From Micromonospora sp. CPCC 205371 (lineage in GTDB: Bacteria; Actinomycetota; Actinomycetes; Mycobacteriales; Micromonosporaceae), in NCBI RefSeq assembly GCF_026130045.1, contig NZ_JAIBNX010000041.1, forward strand, positions 1 through 47,566: a stretch of 47,566 nucleotides of DNA, in the 5' to 3' direction. Numbering within the stretch: position 1 is the first letter of the stretch; each line of letters starts with the position of its first letter. The notes beneath the pieces are model-generated. The model worked only from the letters and a program-made list of their open reading frames with translations, ran no database searches and was not told the DNA's origin. The translations under genes and the position numbers were made by a program. Shown here in pieces: positions 1-8,879 of this stretch.

Positions 1-250
1 CACCCACCCCCCCGAGCCGTAGCTTGTGACGCAGCGCAGAGCACTGTCGGCGGCATGAGCGTGCCTGATCAAGTGGTCGTGACGGCCGCCGCAAAGCGCA
101 TGACCGGCGACACGAGAGTGCATCCGACTGACCATTCAAGTGAGGCGTGGTCCACCAGTTGCGCAACGTTAGCGAGTCGGCGAACCAGTACCTTGACTGA
201 TTTCTATAGAATATTGTCGACTCGCCCGACAAGTTATCGAGGATGTGCGA

Positions 251-742
251 ATGAACGATGCTAGCCTCGTCGTAGCAGTCATCTCGACCCTGATCTCCTC
301 ATTGGCGCTCGCCGGCGTGATGGTCAGCTTGCTTTTGCAAGTTCGACAACTACAGGTCAACAGACTTCAGGCTTTCAGAGTGACTCACGCCGAACTAATC
401 AAGATGGCACTAGATGATCCAACGCTCTTCGCCGATCCGGCAGATACGCTGGCGCCAGATTCCGAGTCATCACGGAGGAATGGGTTTCTGAATTGGCACA
501 TGCAGCATTTCCAGTTCGGGTATGTCATAGGGGCGTTCAACGAAAGCGGCCTTCGCGCTCAGACCTCACTTCTGTTCGCTGTCCCTTCTCGACGTGATTG
601 GTGGAAACTCGTCCGCGACTATTACAGGATAGAAGCAACGACGCGTCGCGAGCGTCGTTTCTTCGAAATAGTTGATGAAGAGTACAGCCGTCTACTCGTG
701 TCCGCAATGCCGGCGCCGAGCAGGGCGCGGCCGTTGGCTTGA
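251..742 (+). CDS. DUF6082-like membrane-anchored protein
   Basis: 163 residues if translation starts at the ATG at 251. A GAGG at 239-242 lies 8 nt upstream and favours this ATG over the in-frame GTG at 245. Residues about 5-27 form one hydrophobic helix (VVAVISTLISSLALAGVMVS), followed by a cytosolic-looking, Arg/Trp-rich part with LQVNRLQAFRVTHAELIKMA. The later pattern of an NWHMQHF segment, then RRDWWKLVRDYYR, then RRFFEIVDEEY is what I know from the actinobacterial DUF6082 family, whose function is unknown. It is the first complete gene of the window and stands alone. The family assignment is from memory of the pattern; the single N-terminal TM anchor is seen directly. Confidence 0.7.
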   Translation: MNDASLVVAVISTLISSLALAGVMVSLLLQVRQLQVNRLQAFRVTHAELIKMALDDPTLFADPADTLAPDSESSRRNGFLNWHMQHFQFGYVIGAFNESGLRAQTSLLFAVPSRRDWWKLVRDYYRIEATTRRERRFFEIVDEEYSRLLVSAMPAPSRARPLA

Positions 743-1422
743 TAAGCAAGAGAGCGCCCGACCACCTGTGCTGGCGGCTCCCCGCAGAAAACCTGACTAT
801 CGCGAGCGGCTAAGAGTAGCGGCCCACACACGCCAGGTCGTACGCGGGCGCACTATCGGCGGCTAGAAGAGGACGTTCGGCGGAAGGAGAGCAAGCCTAG
901 CGCGGCCAAGACAGGAGCCATGGCCGCGAGGGACGAGATTCTTGCTGCGCTTCCGAGCATCGAAGGCCGAAGTGGAGACGGGGGATTATCGGTCAGGCAG
1001 GAGCCAATCCGAGCGCGTAGTGCGAGCCGGGCGCGGCTAGCGCAGCAGCGGCGCGATCTCGGCCTCCGCGGTCAGGTCCGCACATCGGCCAGTTGCTCGG
1101 GACCCGTACGAAGATGCGACACCACCATGATCTCTTGCGCAGCGCACACGTGTAGGCGCGCGCGTTGTCCGCGGCAGCTCCGCGCACGTGAGCCCAGGCT
1201 GGTAGGGCCGTTCGCCGCAAATCCAGCAGACGCTGGTAGACCACGAACGTCGACAGTGGACGCCATACCACGATCATGCGAGGAGCCGCAAGACTTCCAT
1301 AAGCCGCCGCCCGCCACCTGCGCGTCCCTTACTACCAGAGATCACTAATGAGCCGCGTTGCATCGTGATCGTGACATATGATGTAGGGCTCGGCTTAGAC
1401 TGGCCGACGACGGAGGTTAGCT
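743..1422. other. gene-poor stretch with a possible gene remnant
   Basis: About 680 bases without a convincing gene. The only hint is a plus-strand ATG at 920, preceded by AGGAG 5 nt upstream. Its first residues (MAARDEILAALPSIEGRSGDG) resemble the N-terminus of small actinobacterial DNA-binding-like proteins (DUF7669 type). The reading frame then loses all protein-like character after about 28 codons, so I read it as a remnant at best. A likely promoter for the next gene has a TAGACT box at 1396-1401. Confidence 0.35.
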
Positions 1423-1965
1423 ATGGGAGAGCAACTTCGGCCCGATATTGAGGCGGCCCGTAGCAAGATGCGCATCAAGGTAGGGGCTGGTCGAGAGATT
1501 AAGCGCTTGCACGAGCATTTGTGGGAACAGGAGCAGGTCCGGGCGATGACGGCAGGGACATACGGCCCAGGCACAGGACTGGTTGTACTGACCGACCGCC
1601 GCCTCTTGTTCGTCAAGGATGGCGTTATGTCCAAGGCAACGGAAGACTTCCCATTGGACAAGATTTCATCAGTTCAGTGGTCCTCCGGAATCGCAACTGG
1701 AACAATCGCCATCTTTGCTAGCGGCAACAAGGCAGAGATCAAGAACGTCAACAAGGACGACGGCAAGTCATTGACCGATCTGTTGCGAGTGGTCATGACT
1801 GGACAAACGGCGACTGGTACCTACGGAGAAGAAGTGCCAACGGGCGGCTCGTCGCCGCAGGATATCTTCGAGCAACTCCGCAAGCTAGGCGAGCTGCGCG
1901 ATGCGGGAATCGTGACTCCTGAAGAATTCGAAAAGAAGAAGGCCGAGCTGTTATCGCGCATCTGA
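1423..1965 (+). CDS. bacterial PH-domain protein with C-terminal SHOCT motif
   Basis: 180 residues; the ATG at 1423 has a strong GGAGG at 1412-1416. Residues about 35-125 read as a bacterial pleckstrin-homology fold: a series of short beta strands with the phrase TGLVVLTDRRLLFVKDG, then DFPLDKISSVQWSSG and TIAIFASGNKAEI, typical of bPH domains (PF14470 type). Residues about 148-180 form a SHOCT module (IFEQLRKLGELRDAGIVTPEEFEKKKAELLSRI), a short helix pair found at the ends of many proteins and thought to mediate oligomerisation. There are no TM segments or signal peptide, so it is probably cytoplasmic or peripheral to the membrane. It stands alone between two gene-poor stretches. The role is unknown; such proteins are common in phage and mobile-element-rich regions. 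Confidence 0.85.
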   Translation: MGEQLRPDIEAARSKMRIKVGAGREIKRLHEHLWEQEQVRAMTAGTYGPGTGLVVLTDRRLLFVKDGVMSKATEDFPLDKISSVQWSSGIATGTIAIFASGNKAEIKNVNKDDGKSLTDLLRVVMTGQTATGTYGEEVPTGGSSPQDIFEQLRKLGELRDAGIVTPEEFEKKKAELLSRI

Positions 1966-2479
1966 CAATTCCTGATAGGTAGACACCCCAGACGAAGGTC
2001 TCGCGAGCCTCGTGGTTCTATCCCCGGTACCGCGTCCGAGATTAGGGCTCCTCGAGGTCGAGACGGCTGTCGATAACACACTCTTTTCGGTTACAAAGTC
2101 GTGGGTGGGGTCATTGGTTACGTGCCGGAGGCGACGTACACGGCGAGAATGTAGTTGGGGTGACGGCCTGCACGCCGGGGACGCACTGCTGCGCCGAGAT
2201 CGGCATGGGCAGAACCCGGCGCCACCCTGATCGACGCCCGCCATACGCCGAAACTGCGCGCCGAATACGCACGTGGTGCTCAGCAGAGTCGATGTGCAGC
2301 CTGTGGCCGACCCGGCGTCTGCCCTGCGCCACTGAGCTCCCGCCGATCGTCCCGTCGAGAACGCATAGTCCCCGGCATGTTGGGGCGCCTTTCGCTGTTC
2401 CGCATGGTCGTTGGCGCGCAGCTGTGTGAGCCGTGGATATTCACCTGTGGGTGTTCAAGGTTTGGGGCACGATGGCGCG
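1966..2479. other. gene-poor stretch
   Basis: About 510 bases with no convincing gene on either strand. Short open frames are present but lack a ribosome binding site and any protein-like pattern. A fragment near 2361-2385 resembles one near 8886-8910 around a CGGCATG core (see findings). Confidence 0.4.
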
Positions 2480-4087
2480 GTGAGTTGGCTCAGGCGAGAT
2501 CGTACGGATCGGTCGACGGCGTTGGATCCGAACTCTCGGCTGGCTGCGCTGGTGGTGGCCGTGGACGAGGCGGCCGTGGGCGGTTGGGAGACACGGGAAC
2601 GGCTGGTTAGCATGCTGGCCGATATTGACGCTGTCGCAGATGAGGACCTGGCCCGGGCCGCGTTGACGGTCGTAGCCAAGTGCCCGCGTGTGGTTGTCGG
2701 GCTCGACGGGCACGTACGGCAGGTCGCTTGGCGCTCGCCCTACTACTCACCAGTCCTGGCCGGGTTCGCCACCCGGCTCGCGTCAGGGCAGGCCGGACCT
2801 GTCGCTGTCGCGGTGGCGAGCATGCACGGTGACGGGCGGGTGCGGGAACGAGCGGTCGCGGCGATGCTTCAGCGGCCGGCGGCGCAGTCGGTGCCGTTTT
2901 TGATGCTGCGCACCGTCGACTGGGTGGCCCCGGTCCGCGACCGGGCGCGGGCCGTGCTGGCGCTGCTGCTGGCAGGCGATCCAGACGGCTGCCTTCCGGT
3001 AGCGCTGCCCACCATCCTTGCGGTGCAGGCTCGCAGCCGGGCCGGCTTCGCCCGGTCCCAAGCGTTGGCAGCGCTGTTGTCCACGTCTGTCGAGGTTCGC
3101 CGGTCCCTGTTCGCGACCGGTGACCGCCGGCCGCGGCGGTTCGTGTTCGACATCGGACTAGGGCACGATTGGTGGACACTGGCAGACCTGGTCCGGGTGG
3201 CCGAGTCCGACGCCGATGTACGGATCAGGGTGCGGGCGGCGGAGGCGGCCTGCCGGCAGGCGGTGTGGACACGCCGGGTCGACCTGCTGCGTCGCCTGGC
3301 CGGTAGCCGCCGGGCGGAGGTGCGGGCGTACGCCGTGACCGGTCTGGTCCGCGCCGGCCTGGACGACGAAGCGGTCGCCTATCTGGAGGATCAATCGCCC
3401 CTGGTGCGGGCGATCGCCCGCGACGCCGCTCGCCGCCGCGGCGTGGACGCCCTCGCCCGCTACCGCACCGTTGTCACCGACCCCGCACAGGTCGGCCCTG
3501 GCGCCATCGACGGCCTGGCCGAAACCGGACCGGCAGCTGACGCGGTGTTGCTGCGACCGCTACTCACCCACCCCTCGCCCAAGATCAGATCCCACACCGT
3601 ACGCGCGCTACGGCAACTGGGAACCGGCGACGTGGACGCGATCGTGCCGCTGCTGCAGGATCCGTCCCCCGCGGTGATACGCGAAGCGACCGCCGCTCTG
3701 CTCCCGCTGCAACGCCGGCTGTCCCCACAGTTGGCGTGGCAGCTGCTGGCCGACCCACGAGCCGAAATCCGCCAGGCCGGATACCGACTCCTTCGCACCC
3801 AATCCACCACCACCTGGTTACGCGCCGCGCTGACCCTGATAACCGACTCCGAACCGCGTCTGGCCCGCCGTGGCCTGGCCGACGCCACCCGACTCGCCCG
3901 CGACACAGACCACCCGATGTGGCGACGGACAACGATCCCCGAAAAGGCCGTCACCACCACCGAGCACACCGAGCTGACCACGCTCATCAACCGAACGTCA
4001 TCCACGCTCGGCGAAGACACCGCCAGCCTGCTGACAGACTGGCTCGCCCGCACCAGGACCGTCCAGGACGACATCCAGCAACGATGA
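2480..4087 (+). CDS. HEAT-repeat protein
   Basis: 535 residues from a GTG at 2480. The frame is open back to a TTG at 2411, but the extra residues (MARSCVSRGYSPVG...) are not protein-like. The body consists of about 10-12 repeats of a helix pair with Asp/Arg-rich turns: phrases such as VRERAVAAMLQRPA, VRDRARAVLALLLAGD, VRIRVRAAEAACRQA, VRAYAVTGLVRAGLD, IRSHTVRALRQLGTGDVDAIVPLLQD and VIREATAALLPLQ. This is a HEAT/PBS-lyase-type solenoid, a protein-protein scaffold with no catalytic residues to point to. There is no signal peptide or TM helix, so it is cytosolic. HEAT proteins of this kind are frequent in actinobacterial accessory and conflict regions. The partner is unknown. Confidence 0.85.
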   Translation: MSWLRRDRTDRSTALDPNSRLAALVVAVDEAAVGGWETRERLVSMLADIDAVADEDLARAALTVVAKCPRVVVGLDGHVRQVAWRSPYYSPVLAGFATRLASGQAGPVAVAVASMHGDGRVRERAVAAMLQRPAAQSVPFLMLRTVDWVAPVRDRARAVLALLLAGDPDGCLPVALPTILAVQARSRAGFARSQALAALLSTSVEVRRSLFATGDRRPRRFVFDIGLGHDWWTLADLVRVAESDADVRIRVRAAEAACRQAVWTRRVDLLRRLAGSRRAEVRAYAVTGLVRAGLDDEAVAYLEDQSPLVRAIARDAARRRGVDALARYRTVVTDPAQVGPGAIDGLAETGPAADAVLLRPLLTHPSPKIRSHTVRALRQLGTGDVDAIVPLLQDPSPAVIREATAALLPLQRRLSPQLAWQLLADPRAEIRQAGYRLLRTQSTTTWLRAALTLITDSEPRLARRGLADATRLARDTDHPMWRRTTIPEKAVTTTEHTELTTLINRTSSTLGEDTASLLTDWLARTRTVQDDIQQR

Positions 4088-4465
4088 CTCCGAAATGGAC
4101 GATCGGCGGCTTCCTGCTGGGCCAACGAACGACGAACCATGCCAGCGCATCCAGCAACACCAAAACCAGCCGCACAGCCCGCCGCCGCGAGAACCTTGTC
4201 ACCGCCGGACCTTGACCAACCCGAAGCACCCGCGGGCCCCGTGTCGAGCTAGCGCAACCGCTCACTCAGCGCGAAATGAGCGCGCACCTGATCGTGGCTG
4301 CACCCTCCTGGTCGCCTAAAGATCCGCGCACTTCGTGCGGCAATCCAGGCGCCAAGATCGTGCCCGGCTTCGGCTACCGCACCCCGGCCGGAGCGTTCAA
4401 GGCGCCGCGCATGGCCGTACGGTCTGACCGTACGGGCGCCTGCGAGGGGCTTGTACTGTTCCGCT
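4088..4465. other. intergenic region with palindromic operator candidate
   Basis: About 380 bases without a gene. The 3' part carries a 10-bp-arm palindrome (4415-4435) and a leaderless-type -10 box, TACTGT at 4454-4459, placed 7 nt before a GTG at 4466. Both are listed separately. Nothing else was recognised. Confidence 0.5.
4415..4435. promoter_or_regulatory. perfect palindrome, GntR/FadR-like operator candidate
   Basis: Arms CCGTACGGTC and GACCGTACGG separated by a single T. The core GGTCTGACC fits the GGTCnGACC core known for FadR-subfamily GntR operators. It lies about 20 bp upstream of a TACTGT -10 box, over the expected -35 region, so a repressor bound here would block initiation. No GntR gene is seen in the window. 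Confidence 0.5.
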
Positions 4466-4466
4466 G
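4454..4466 (+). promoter_or_regulatory. leaderless-type -10 box
   Basis: TACTGT at 4454-4459 is followed 7 nt later by a GTG at 4466, with no Shine-Dalgarno sequence. This spacing is typical of leaderless actinobacterial transcripts. It implies that the gene now annotated from 4592 once started at 4466. Confidence 0.45.
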
Positions 4467-4591
4467 TGGCGCAGCGACGCATGCTCGCACCGGCGGAGCC
4501 GGCCGAGTTGACCCTCGACCTTGCCGGCTGATACCGCCGCGGCGGCCGACGATGCACCGTCCATGTCACCGCCGAGGAGTTCGCAGCGGCC

Positions 4592-5113
4592 GTGCAGGCC
4601 GGGCTGATCGAGGAGTTCGGACCGTGGCGGCTAACCGGCAGCGACGCTACCGTCGGCGCCGATGGAGGCCGAGTCGAGAATCCGTGGCTGGCCGACGAGG
4701 TCACCTTTGACCGGCACGGCCACCAGCCGTCGGGCACGCCGCGCATCAACATGTGGGTGTGGTCGCCGGCCCTCACCCGGTCGCATCCGCCGCTGTCGGC
4801 CGGCCGGAAATACGAGTCGATCTGCTCCCTGAACGGGTTCCTCCTAATCCAGCACGCCACCGCACCGATGTACTACCCAGTGCCGCGCCGTGCGACCACG
4901 CGCGAAGTCTGCGTCGTCGATGCCGTCTACACCAACAGCGGTGAACTGGTGACCTACCCGCACTACCTAAATGTCTGGCAGCGCATCGCACGGCGCCTAC
5001 GCAAGACCGCCGACCGCCCCGGTCCACCACACGGTCACCCCCTCATCGACGGGTATCCATGGTCAGCCGCCGCCATCACCGAGGCGCTCACAGCCATGGA
5101 ACACGGAACCTGA
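4592..5113 (+). CDS. hypothetical protein, N-terminus cut off by in-frame TGA
   Basis: The open frame from the GTG at 4592 gives 173 residues, but protein-like sequence continues upstream in the same frame to a GTG at 4466 that has its own leaderless promoter. A single TGA at 4529-4531 interrupts it. Read through, the N-terminus is VAQRRMLAPAEPAELTLDLAG-stop-YRRGGRRCTVHVTAEEFA, which is smooth on both sides and would be a Trp codon with one base change. The rest is soluble, mixed alpha/beta and rich in Trp and Pro (NPWLADEVTFDR, INMWVWSPAL, VTYPHYLNVWQRIARRLRK). I do not recognise a family. Either this is a pseudogene made by one nonsense change, or a shortened protein is still made from 4592. 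There is no Shine-Dalgarno sequence at 4592. Confidence 0.5.
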   Translation: MQAGLIEEFGPWRLTGSDATVGADGGRVENPWLADEVTFDRHGHQPSGTPRINMWVWSPALTRSHPPLSAGRKYESICSLNGFLLIQHATAPMYYPVPRRATTREVCVVDAVYTNSGELVTYPHYLNVWQRIARRLRKTADRPGPPHGHPLIDGYPWSAAAITEALTAMEHGT

Positions 5114-5384
5114 CCATGACCCCGTACCAGCGACCAGGCGACGGTCGTCCCCAGCGGATAACCGTGCGCAGGTTGCGGCAGATGAGCGCGCCCCGCGAGC
5201 CGGTATCGAACGGACGGAGCCGAGGTGGTGAGAGAATGACCGGCGCGGGCCGCGGCACAATGGCGGGGTGCCGCCGGATCTGCATTGTATTCGATGACGC
5301 TTCCTGGTTTAACCTTGTTTGTAGAAAAGGCTCTGCCGGCATCGCAAGTATCTGATAATCGAGGGACCTGGTAGGAGGTGCACG
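5114..5384. other. short intergenic region
   Basis: A 79-codon frame starts at an ATG at 5116, 2 nt after the previous stop, but it is Arg/Gly-rich without a ribosome binding site, and I do not call it. The 3' end carries the AGGAGG site at 5373-5378 of the next gene. Confidence 0.35.
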
Positions 5385-5600
5385 ATGAATCTTCGTGGCA
5401 CGGTAGGCGCCTTCCTAGTCCTCGTCGGCGTCCTCTTAATCTTCCTTCGCGCACGTAAGAAGGGTGACATTCAGCTTGCTGGCGGCGTTTGGGGAGTCAT
5501 CGAAAAAGTTGGCGACGCGGTGTATATAACAGGGATAATCCTGGTTGCTGCCGGCGTCCTTCTTATCGCTCCGGATCTCGGCTCGGTGTTCAAGTCGTAA
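5385..5600 (+). CDS. small two-TM membrane protein
   Basis: 71 residues; the ATG at 5385 is preceded by a strong AGGAGG at 5373-5378. Two hydrophobic helices are visible, residues about 5-22 (GTVGAFLVLVGVLLIFL) and 45-64 (DAVYITGIILVAAGVLLIAPDL). They are joined by a short basic/polar loop with RARKKGD, so both ends probably lie on the same side of the membrane. No known family was recognised. Base composition is noticeably lower in GC than the surroundings. Function cannot be inferred. Confidence 0.7.
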   Translation: MNLRGTVGAFLVLVGVLLIFLRARKKGDIQLAGGVWGVIEKVGDAVYITGIILVAAGVLLIAPDLGSVFKS

Positions 5601-5819
5601 GACATCGGGCCAATTCTGAATGCTATTCGTGAAGCCGGGAGCGGTCAGGCTGTAGGGCGGCGTCGGCAGACGCATGGTCGAGGGTTTCGCAATGACGAAG
5701 ACGTTCACCCTGACGGCCTTTGCTGTGTGCGAAGGGCCGTCTCGCAACTTCGCGCGTGCGTTAGCCGGTCGGGCGCGTGACCTCAGCTCATTGAAAGCGC
5801 ATCTCAGCCCAGCAAGCCG
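5601..5819. other. intergenic, nothing recognised
   Basis: About 220 bases between convergent genes. No gene and no convincing terminator hairpin was seen. Confidence 0.3.
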
Positions 5820-6446
5820 TCAGATTTGAATCATAGGACTCTCGACAAATTCGGCGAGCTGAATTTTTATTCTGATACGACTTTGATCTCCAAGGTCTAA
5901 GTCGACCTTCGCGGACCTGCCATAAGCGACCGTCTCGTCAAACAATGCCTTCTCGTCCAAGGAGGTTATCGAGAATCTCACGCTCGCGGTGACATTAGGT
6001 GACCGATCGTCGAGCCCAGCAACGCCGACCAGCTTTTGTGCCCCCTTGGGCACCAGGAAGTCCAGGTAACCAGCCACCGGACCTGCCAGCCCAATCCCGC
6101 ACCCAAAGCCGTCCGTGTAGGAAGTACCAGCAATCTTTGGCGTCATCTCCACGATCGGCGTGCCGGTGTTCCCCGGAGGATGGCACCGTTCACGCACAAC
6201 CGCCGAGCTCACGGTCAACTGCGGCTCGAATGTTGGAGGGCCCCCTTCCTCCACGCCTCCGGCGCTGTCAAGCGTGGTGGGTGACGAGGTCGTAGAAGGA
6301 CTGTGCGGCGACGGCGTCGGCGAAGGGCCATTGGCCTGCGGGAACCACCATGCCCCCAGGGCGACAATCACCCCACAAACGGCGACGATTACCCCCAACC
6401 ACGCCGCCGACAACCATCGCCTTCTACCGGGAGATTCGTTCGTCAT
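5820..6446 (-). CDS. membrane-anchored protein with NPCBM-like beta-sandwich domain
   Basis: 208 residues. A short basic N-terminus (MTNESPGRRRWLSA) is followed by a TM helix at residues about 13-33 (AWLGVIVAVCGVIVALGAWW) and a Pro/Ser/Thr linker (about 38-65), so the rest is extracytoplasmic. Residues about 125-208 resemble the NPCBM/NEW2 carbohydrate-binding fold: YLDFLVPKGAQKLVGVAGLDD, then SVRFSITSLDEKALFDE, then VDLDLGDQSRIRIKIQL. This is the usual series of a strand with Phe/Val, GxDD, a variant of the FxVxxDG turn and a final arginine-rich strand. In this family the domain is found alone or next to glycosidases and binds sugars. A TAGATA box a few nt upstream of the ATG suggests a leaderless transcript. 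Confidence 0.75.
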   Translation of the reverse strand: MTNESPGRRRWLSAAWLGVIVAVCGVIVALGAWWFPQANGPSPTPSPHSPSTTSSPTTLDSAGGVEEGGPPTFEPQLTVSSAVVRERCHPPGNTGTPIVEMTPKIAGTSYTDGFGCGIGLAGPVAGYLDFLVPKGAQKLVGVAGLDDRSPNVTASVRFSITSLDEKALFDETVAYGRSAKVDLDLGDQSRIRIKIQLAEFVESPMIQI

Positions 6447-7299
6447 GTGCTATCTAGACAGCTCTCTATGTACGGACACGCGAACAATTGGAAGGTTAAG
6501 AGCTGTCCCGCAGTGTAGCGCATGTCCTTGACGTCAAGGCACAAATGCAAAGCGCTGACCGGTGAAAGGCGGGACCAGCACGAATCGCGAGCGAATTTCA
6601 TTGTGGCGGCACTCGTCTTTCGATGCGCGCGAGGCTAAAGTACGTCTGGACGTTGCGATGGCATGGCCCGGGCTGGAGCGAGATGGCTAGACTCTCGCGA
6701 GTTTCGATAGCGGCAATCGGCGCGATCATGGAGGGCTAGCCAACGCCGGAATGTGTCGCGCTGCCCGCTCCGTCACCTGGACTTAACCCGACGAACGACC
6801 CCCGGCGGCGCCAGTCATCCCCGAGGATGTGCTGGCTTACCGAGCCAGGCGGATTGATGGTGTCGCTCAACCTGTCCTCCCGCGCGATGCCGAACGCTGC
6901 GCTCCCGGCTGTCGGCCACTAAACAAGCCCATTGCCAGACGCACTGTTCTCGGCATGAGCGCGCCTGCCATTGCCGTGATTAGGTCTTCGGAATGGTGGC
7001 GGCGTGGGCGCTGACTTGTCCGCTCGCGACACTACGTGGCGCTGGCGGGCCTCGATTTCGAGAGTCTCGGGGCCGCTGACGCAGCAGGAGACGTCGCGCG
7101 TACGGATCTCCACGGCTGGCGGCGAGACGGGCCGGGCCTCTGTGGCCCGCTTCAGGGCGGGGCCAGCGTGGTCGGTCGGGTCTGGCGCACACCGCGGCTT
7201 GCTCATCGAGCCTGGTGAGTCACCGAAGTGCCTCGAGCCCCGACCGGGGCGGCGGCGTCGCCCGAACAGCAAGGAGACACCTCGGGGCCGTCGGACGAG
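6447..7299. other. gene-poor stretch
   Basis: About 850 bases without a convincing gene. Long open frames on the minus strand here (up to 423 codons across 6919-8190) are antisense shadows of the K+ channel gene and lack protein character. A short segment at 6943-6969 is about 85% identical to 44-70 (see findings). Confidence 0.4.
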
Positions 7300-8106
7300 A
7301 TGACCGTAGTGGACTTGCGCGCCCCGGCCGAGATTGGGTTCAACCGACGTTACATTCTGTTGATCGTGAGTAACCAACGGTTGTCTCGGTATGAGCAGCG
7401 CACCAAGGTGCCGCTCATCGCTTTGGCCATAGCCTTCCTGGCGGCCTACGCCTGGCCGATCCTGGACCCCGAACTGCCGCCGGCAACACGAACAGCCTGT
7501 GCGTGGGCCGGTGTAGCGATCTGGATCATCTTTGGTCTCGACTACCTGATCCGGCTGGGGCTGACCGATCGGAGGCTGGCCTTCATCCGCCGTAACTGGT
7601 TCGACGTCGCGATCTTGGCGCTGCCGATGCTGCGTCCCTTGCGGTTGCTGCGTGGGGTGATCGCGCTTCGCGCCATCAGTCGAGGCGGCGTCGAGTTTGC
7701 CCGGGGCAAGGTCGTCGCCTCCATCGCGGCTGCGGTAGCGACAGCGGGTGCGGTAGCGGCCCTGGCCTTGCTCGACGCCGAACGCGCAAATCCGGATGCC
7801 AACGTACGGAACTACGGCGACGCGATCTGGTGGGCTATATCGACGATCACCACCGTTGGGTACGGCGATCGGTACCCCACCACCGCCGAAGGCCGGCTCA
7901 TCGCCGCAGCGCTCATGATCTCGGGCATCGCTCTGCTGGGCGTCATCACCGCATCGCTGGCATCGTGGTTCGTCGAACGCGTCGGCGAGGTGGCCCGTGT
8001 CGAACAAACCGTGCAAGCCAAGCTCGATGTCCTCGCTGCCGAGGTACACGAGTTGCGCGATCGGCTCGACCAGCCCGACGTTGACAGTGATCATCTTGAT
8101 CGCTGA
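7300..8106 (+). CDS. voltage-gated-type potassium channel
   Basis: 268 residues from the ATG at 7300. A GTG at 7228 and a GTG at 7366 (VSNQRLSRYEQRTK) are other possible starts. The selectivity filter TVGYGD is plain in AIWWAISTITTVGYGDRYPTT, so this is a K+-selective pore. Helices in order: S1 (KVPLIALAIAFLAAYAW), S2 (ACAWAGVAIWIIFGLDYLIRL), S3 (NWFDVAILALPML), a short S4-like stretch with spaced arginines (RPLRLLRGVIALRAISR), S5 (VVASIAAAVATAGAVAALALL), pore, S6 (AAALMISGIALLGVITASLASWF). The end (VERVGEVARVEQTVQAKLDVLAAEVHELRDRL, in pieces) is a coiled coil likely to hold the tetramer together. Channels of this build (KvAP-like) are common in actinobacteria. It stands alone with no regulator visible. 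Confidence 0.93.
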   Translation: MTVVDLRAPAEIGFNRRYILLIVSNQRLSRYEQRTKVPLIALAIAFLAAYAWPILDPELPPATRTACAWAGVAIWIIFGLDYLIRLGLTDRRLAFIRRNWFDVAILALPMLRPLRLLRGVIALRAISRGGVEFARGKVVASIAAAVATAGAVAALALLDAERANPDANVRNYGDAIWWAISTITTVGYGDRYPTTAEGRLIAAALMISGIALLGVITASLASWFVERVGEVARVEQTVQAKLDVLAAEVHELRDRLDQPDVDSDHLDR

Positions 8107-8273
8107 GCCAGTCCATCTGGCGATCCTGCGGGCGCCGGATGCATGACGTACGTCATCGGCTACCTGAGCGAGTCGATCAATGGCTCTCATGGGCGACTAG
8201 GTCGTCAACCGGCCTTGCCGCTGCGGTCTAGAGTCCTGTTGATTCTGATCATCGGCAGTACGGGAAGCCGGGG

Positions 8274-8879
8274 ATGGAGTACTGGGGCACGCTGATCGCG
8301 GTTCGGGGTGAACAGATGCCGGCGGCTCTTCATAACCGCGGCGCATCGGTACGCTCGCACGGTGGCGCTGTCTGCGGCGACGGATGGCGCGTGTACGACG
8401 TGCCTGACATTGTTCTCGGAGAAAGCCTCGACCTCCTGCTGGATTTGGTGGCGGCCTCGTCGAGCCCGGTGATCGCCGCGTACATAGCCGACAGCGACTA
8501 CGGTCAGCTGGTTGCGGCCAGTCCGTCCGGGGACCGGTGGGGCGCCTGGCTCGACCGGGGCACCGCGTACGCGTTCGAGCGTGACCACCATGTGATGAAC
8601 GGAGTGTCTCGCCGGGCCGCACGACGGCGGGCCCGCGAAACGATCGCCGCGTTCGGTTGCCCGCCCGCCGAAGCCGTTCGGCACGCGGTCGATTGGGCGG
8701 CCGAGGCCGGGTACAAGGTCCCAGCCCGGCCGATCGGACTGATCCTGCGGACGACGCGCCGACCGGGACTCGCCGCGTGGCTTCGACTGCCCTCGGCACG
8801 GTACGACTTCGCCGAAGACGTCTACTTCGACCTTCTCGATCATTTGGGCCTGCCGCGAGCGACCACCACTGCCGAGTGA
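8274..8879 (+). CDS. hypothetical actinobacterial protein
   Basis: 201 residues from the ATG at 8274 (MEYWGTLIAVRG). The protein is soluble, with alternating strands and helices and no TM helix. Recognisable phrases are GWRVYDVPDIVLGESLDLLLDLV, SPVIAAYIADSDYGQLVAASP, ARRRARETIAAFGCPPAEAV and FAEDVYFDLLDHLGLP. No catalytic motif or known domain was recognised. Coding quality is good, with high GC at third positions and no interruptions, so I take it as a real gene. No Shine-Dalgarno sequence is evident, as for several genes of this region. Confidence 0.7.
   Translation: MEYWGTLIAVRGEQMPAALHNRGASVRSHGGAVCGDGWRVYDVPDIVLGESLDLLLDLVAASSSPVIAAYIADSDYGQLVAASPSGDRWGAWLDRGTAYAFERDHHVMNGVSRRAARRRARETIAAFGCPPAEAVRHAVDWAAEAGYKVPARPIGLILRTTRRPGLAAWLRLPSARYDFAEDVYFDLLDHLGLPRATTTAE

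Noticed and set aside
4529-4531. Selenocysteine codon (TGA)
   Set aside because: No SECIS-like hairpin and no selenoprotein family; the upstream and downstream sequence fits Trp or a nonsense mutation better.
6919-8190. 423-codon minus-strand open frame
   Set aside because: Antisense of the K+ channel; Arg/Gln/Asp-rich without protein patterns, whereas the plus strand has TVGYGD and six helices.
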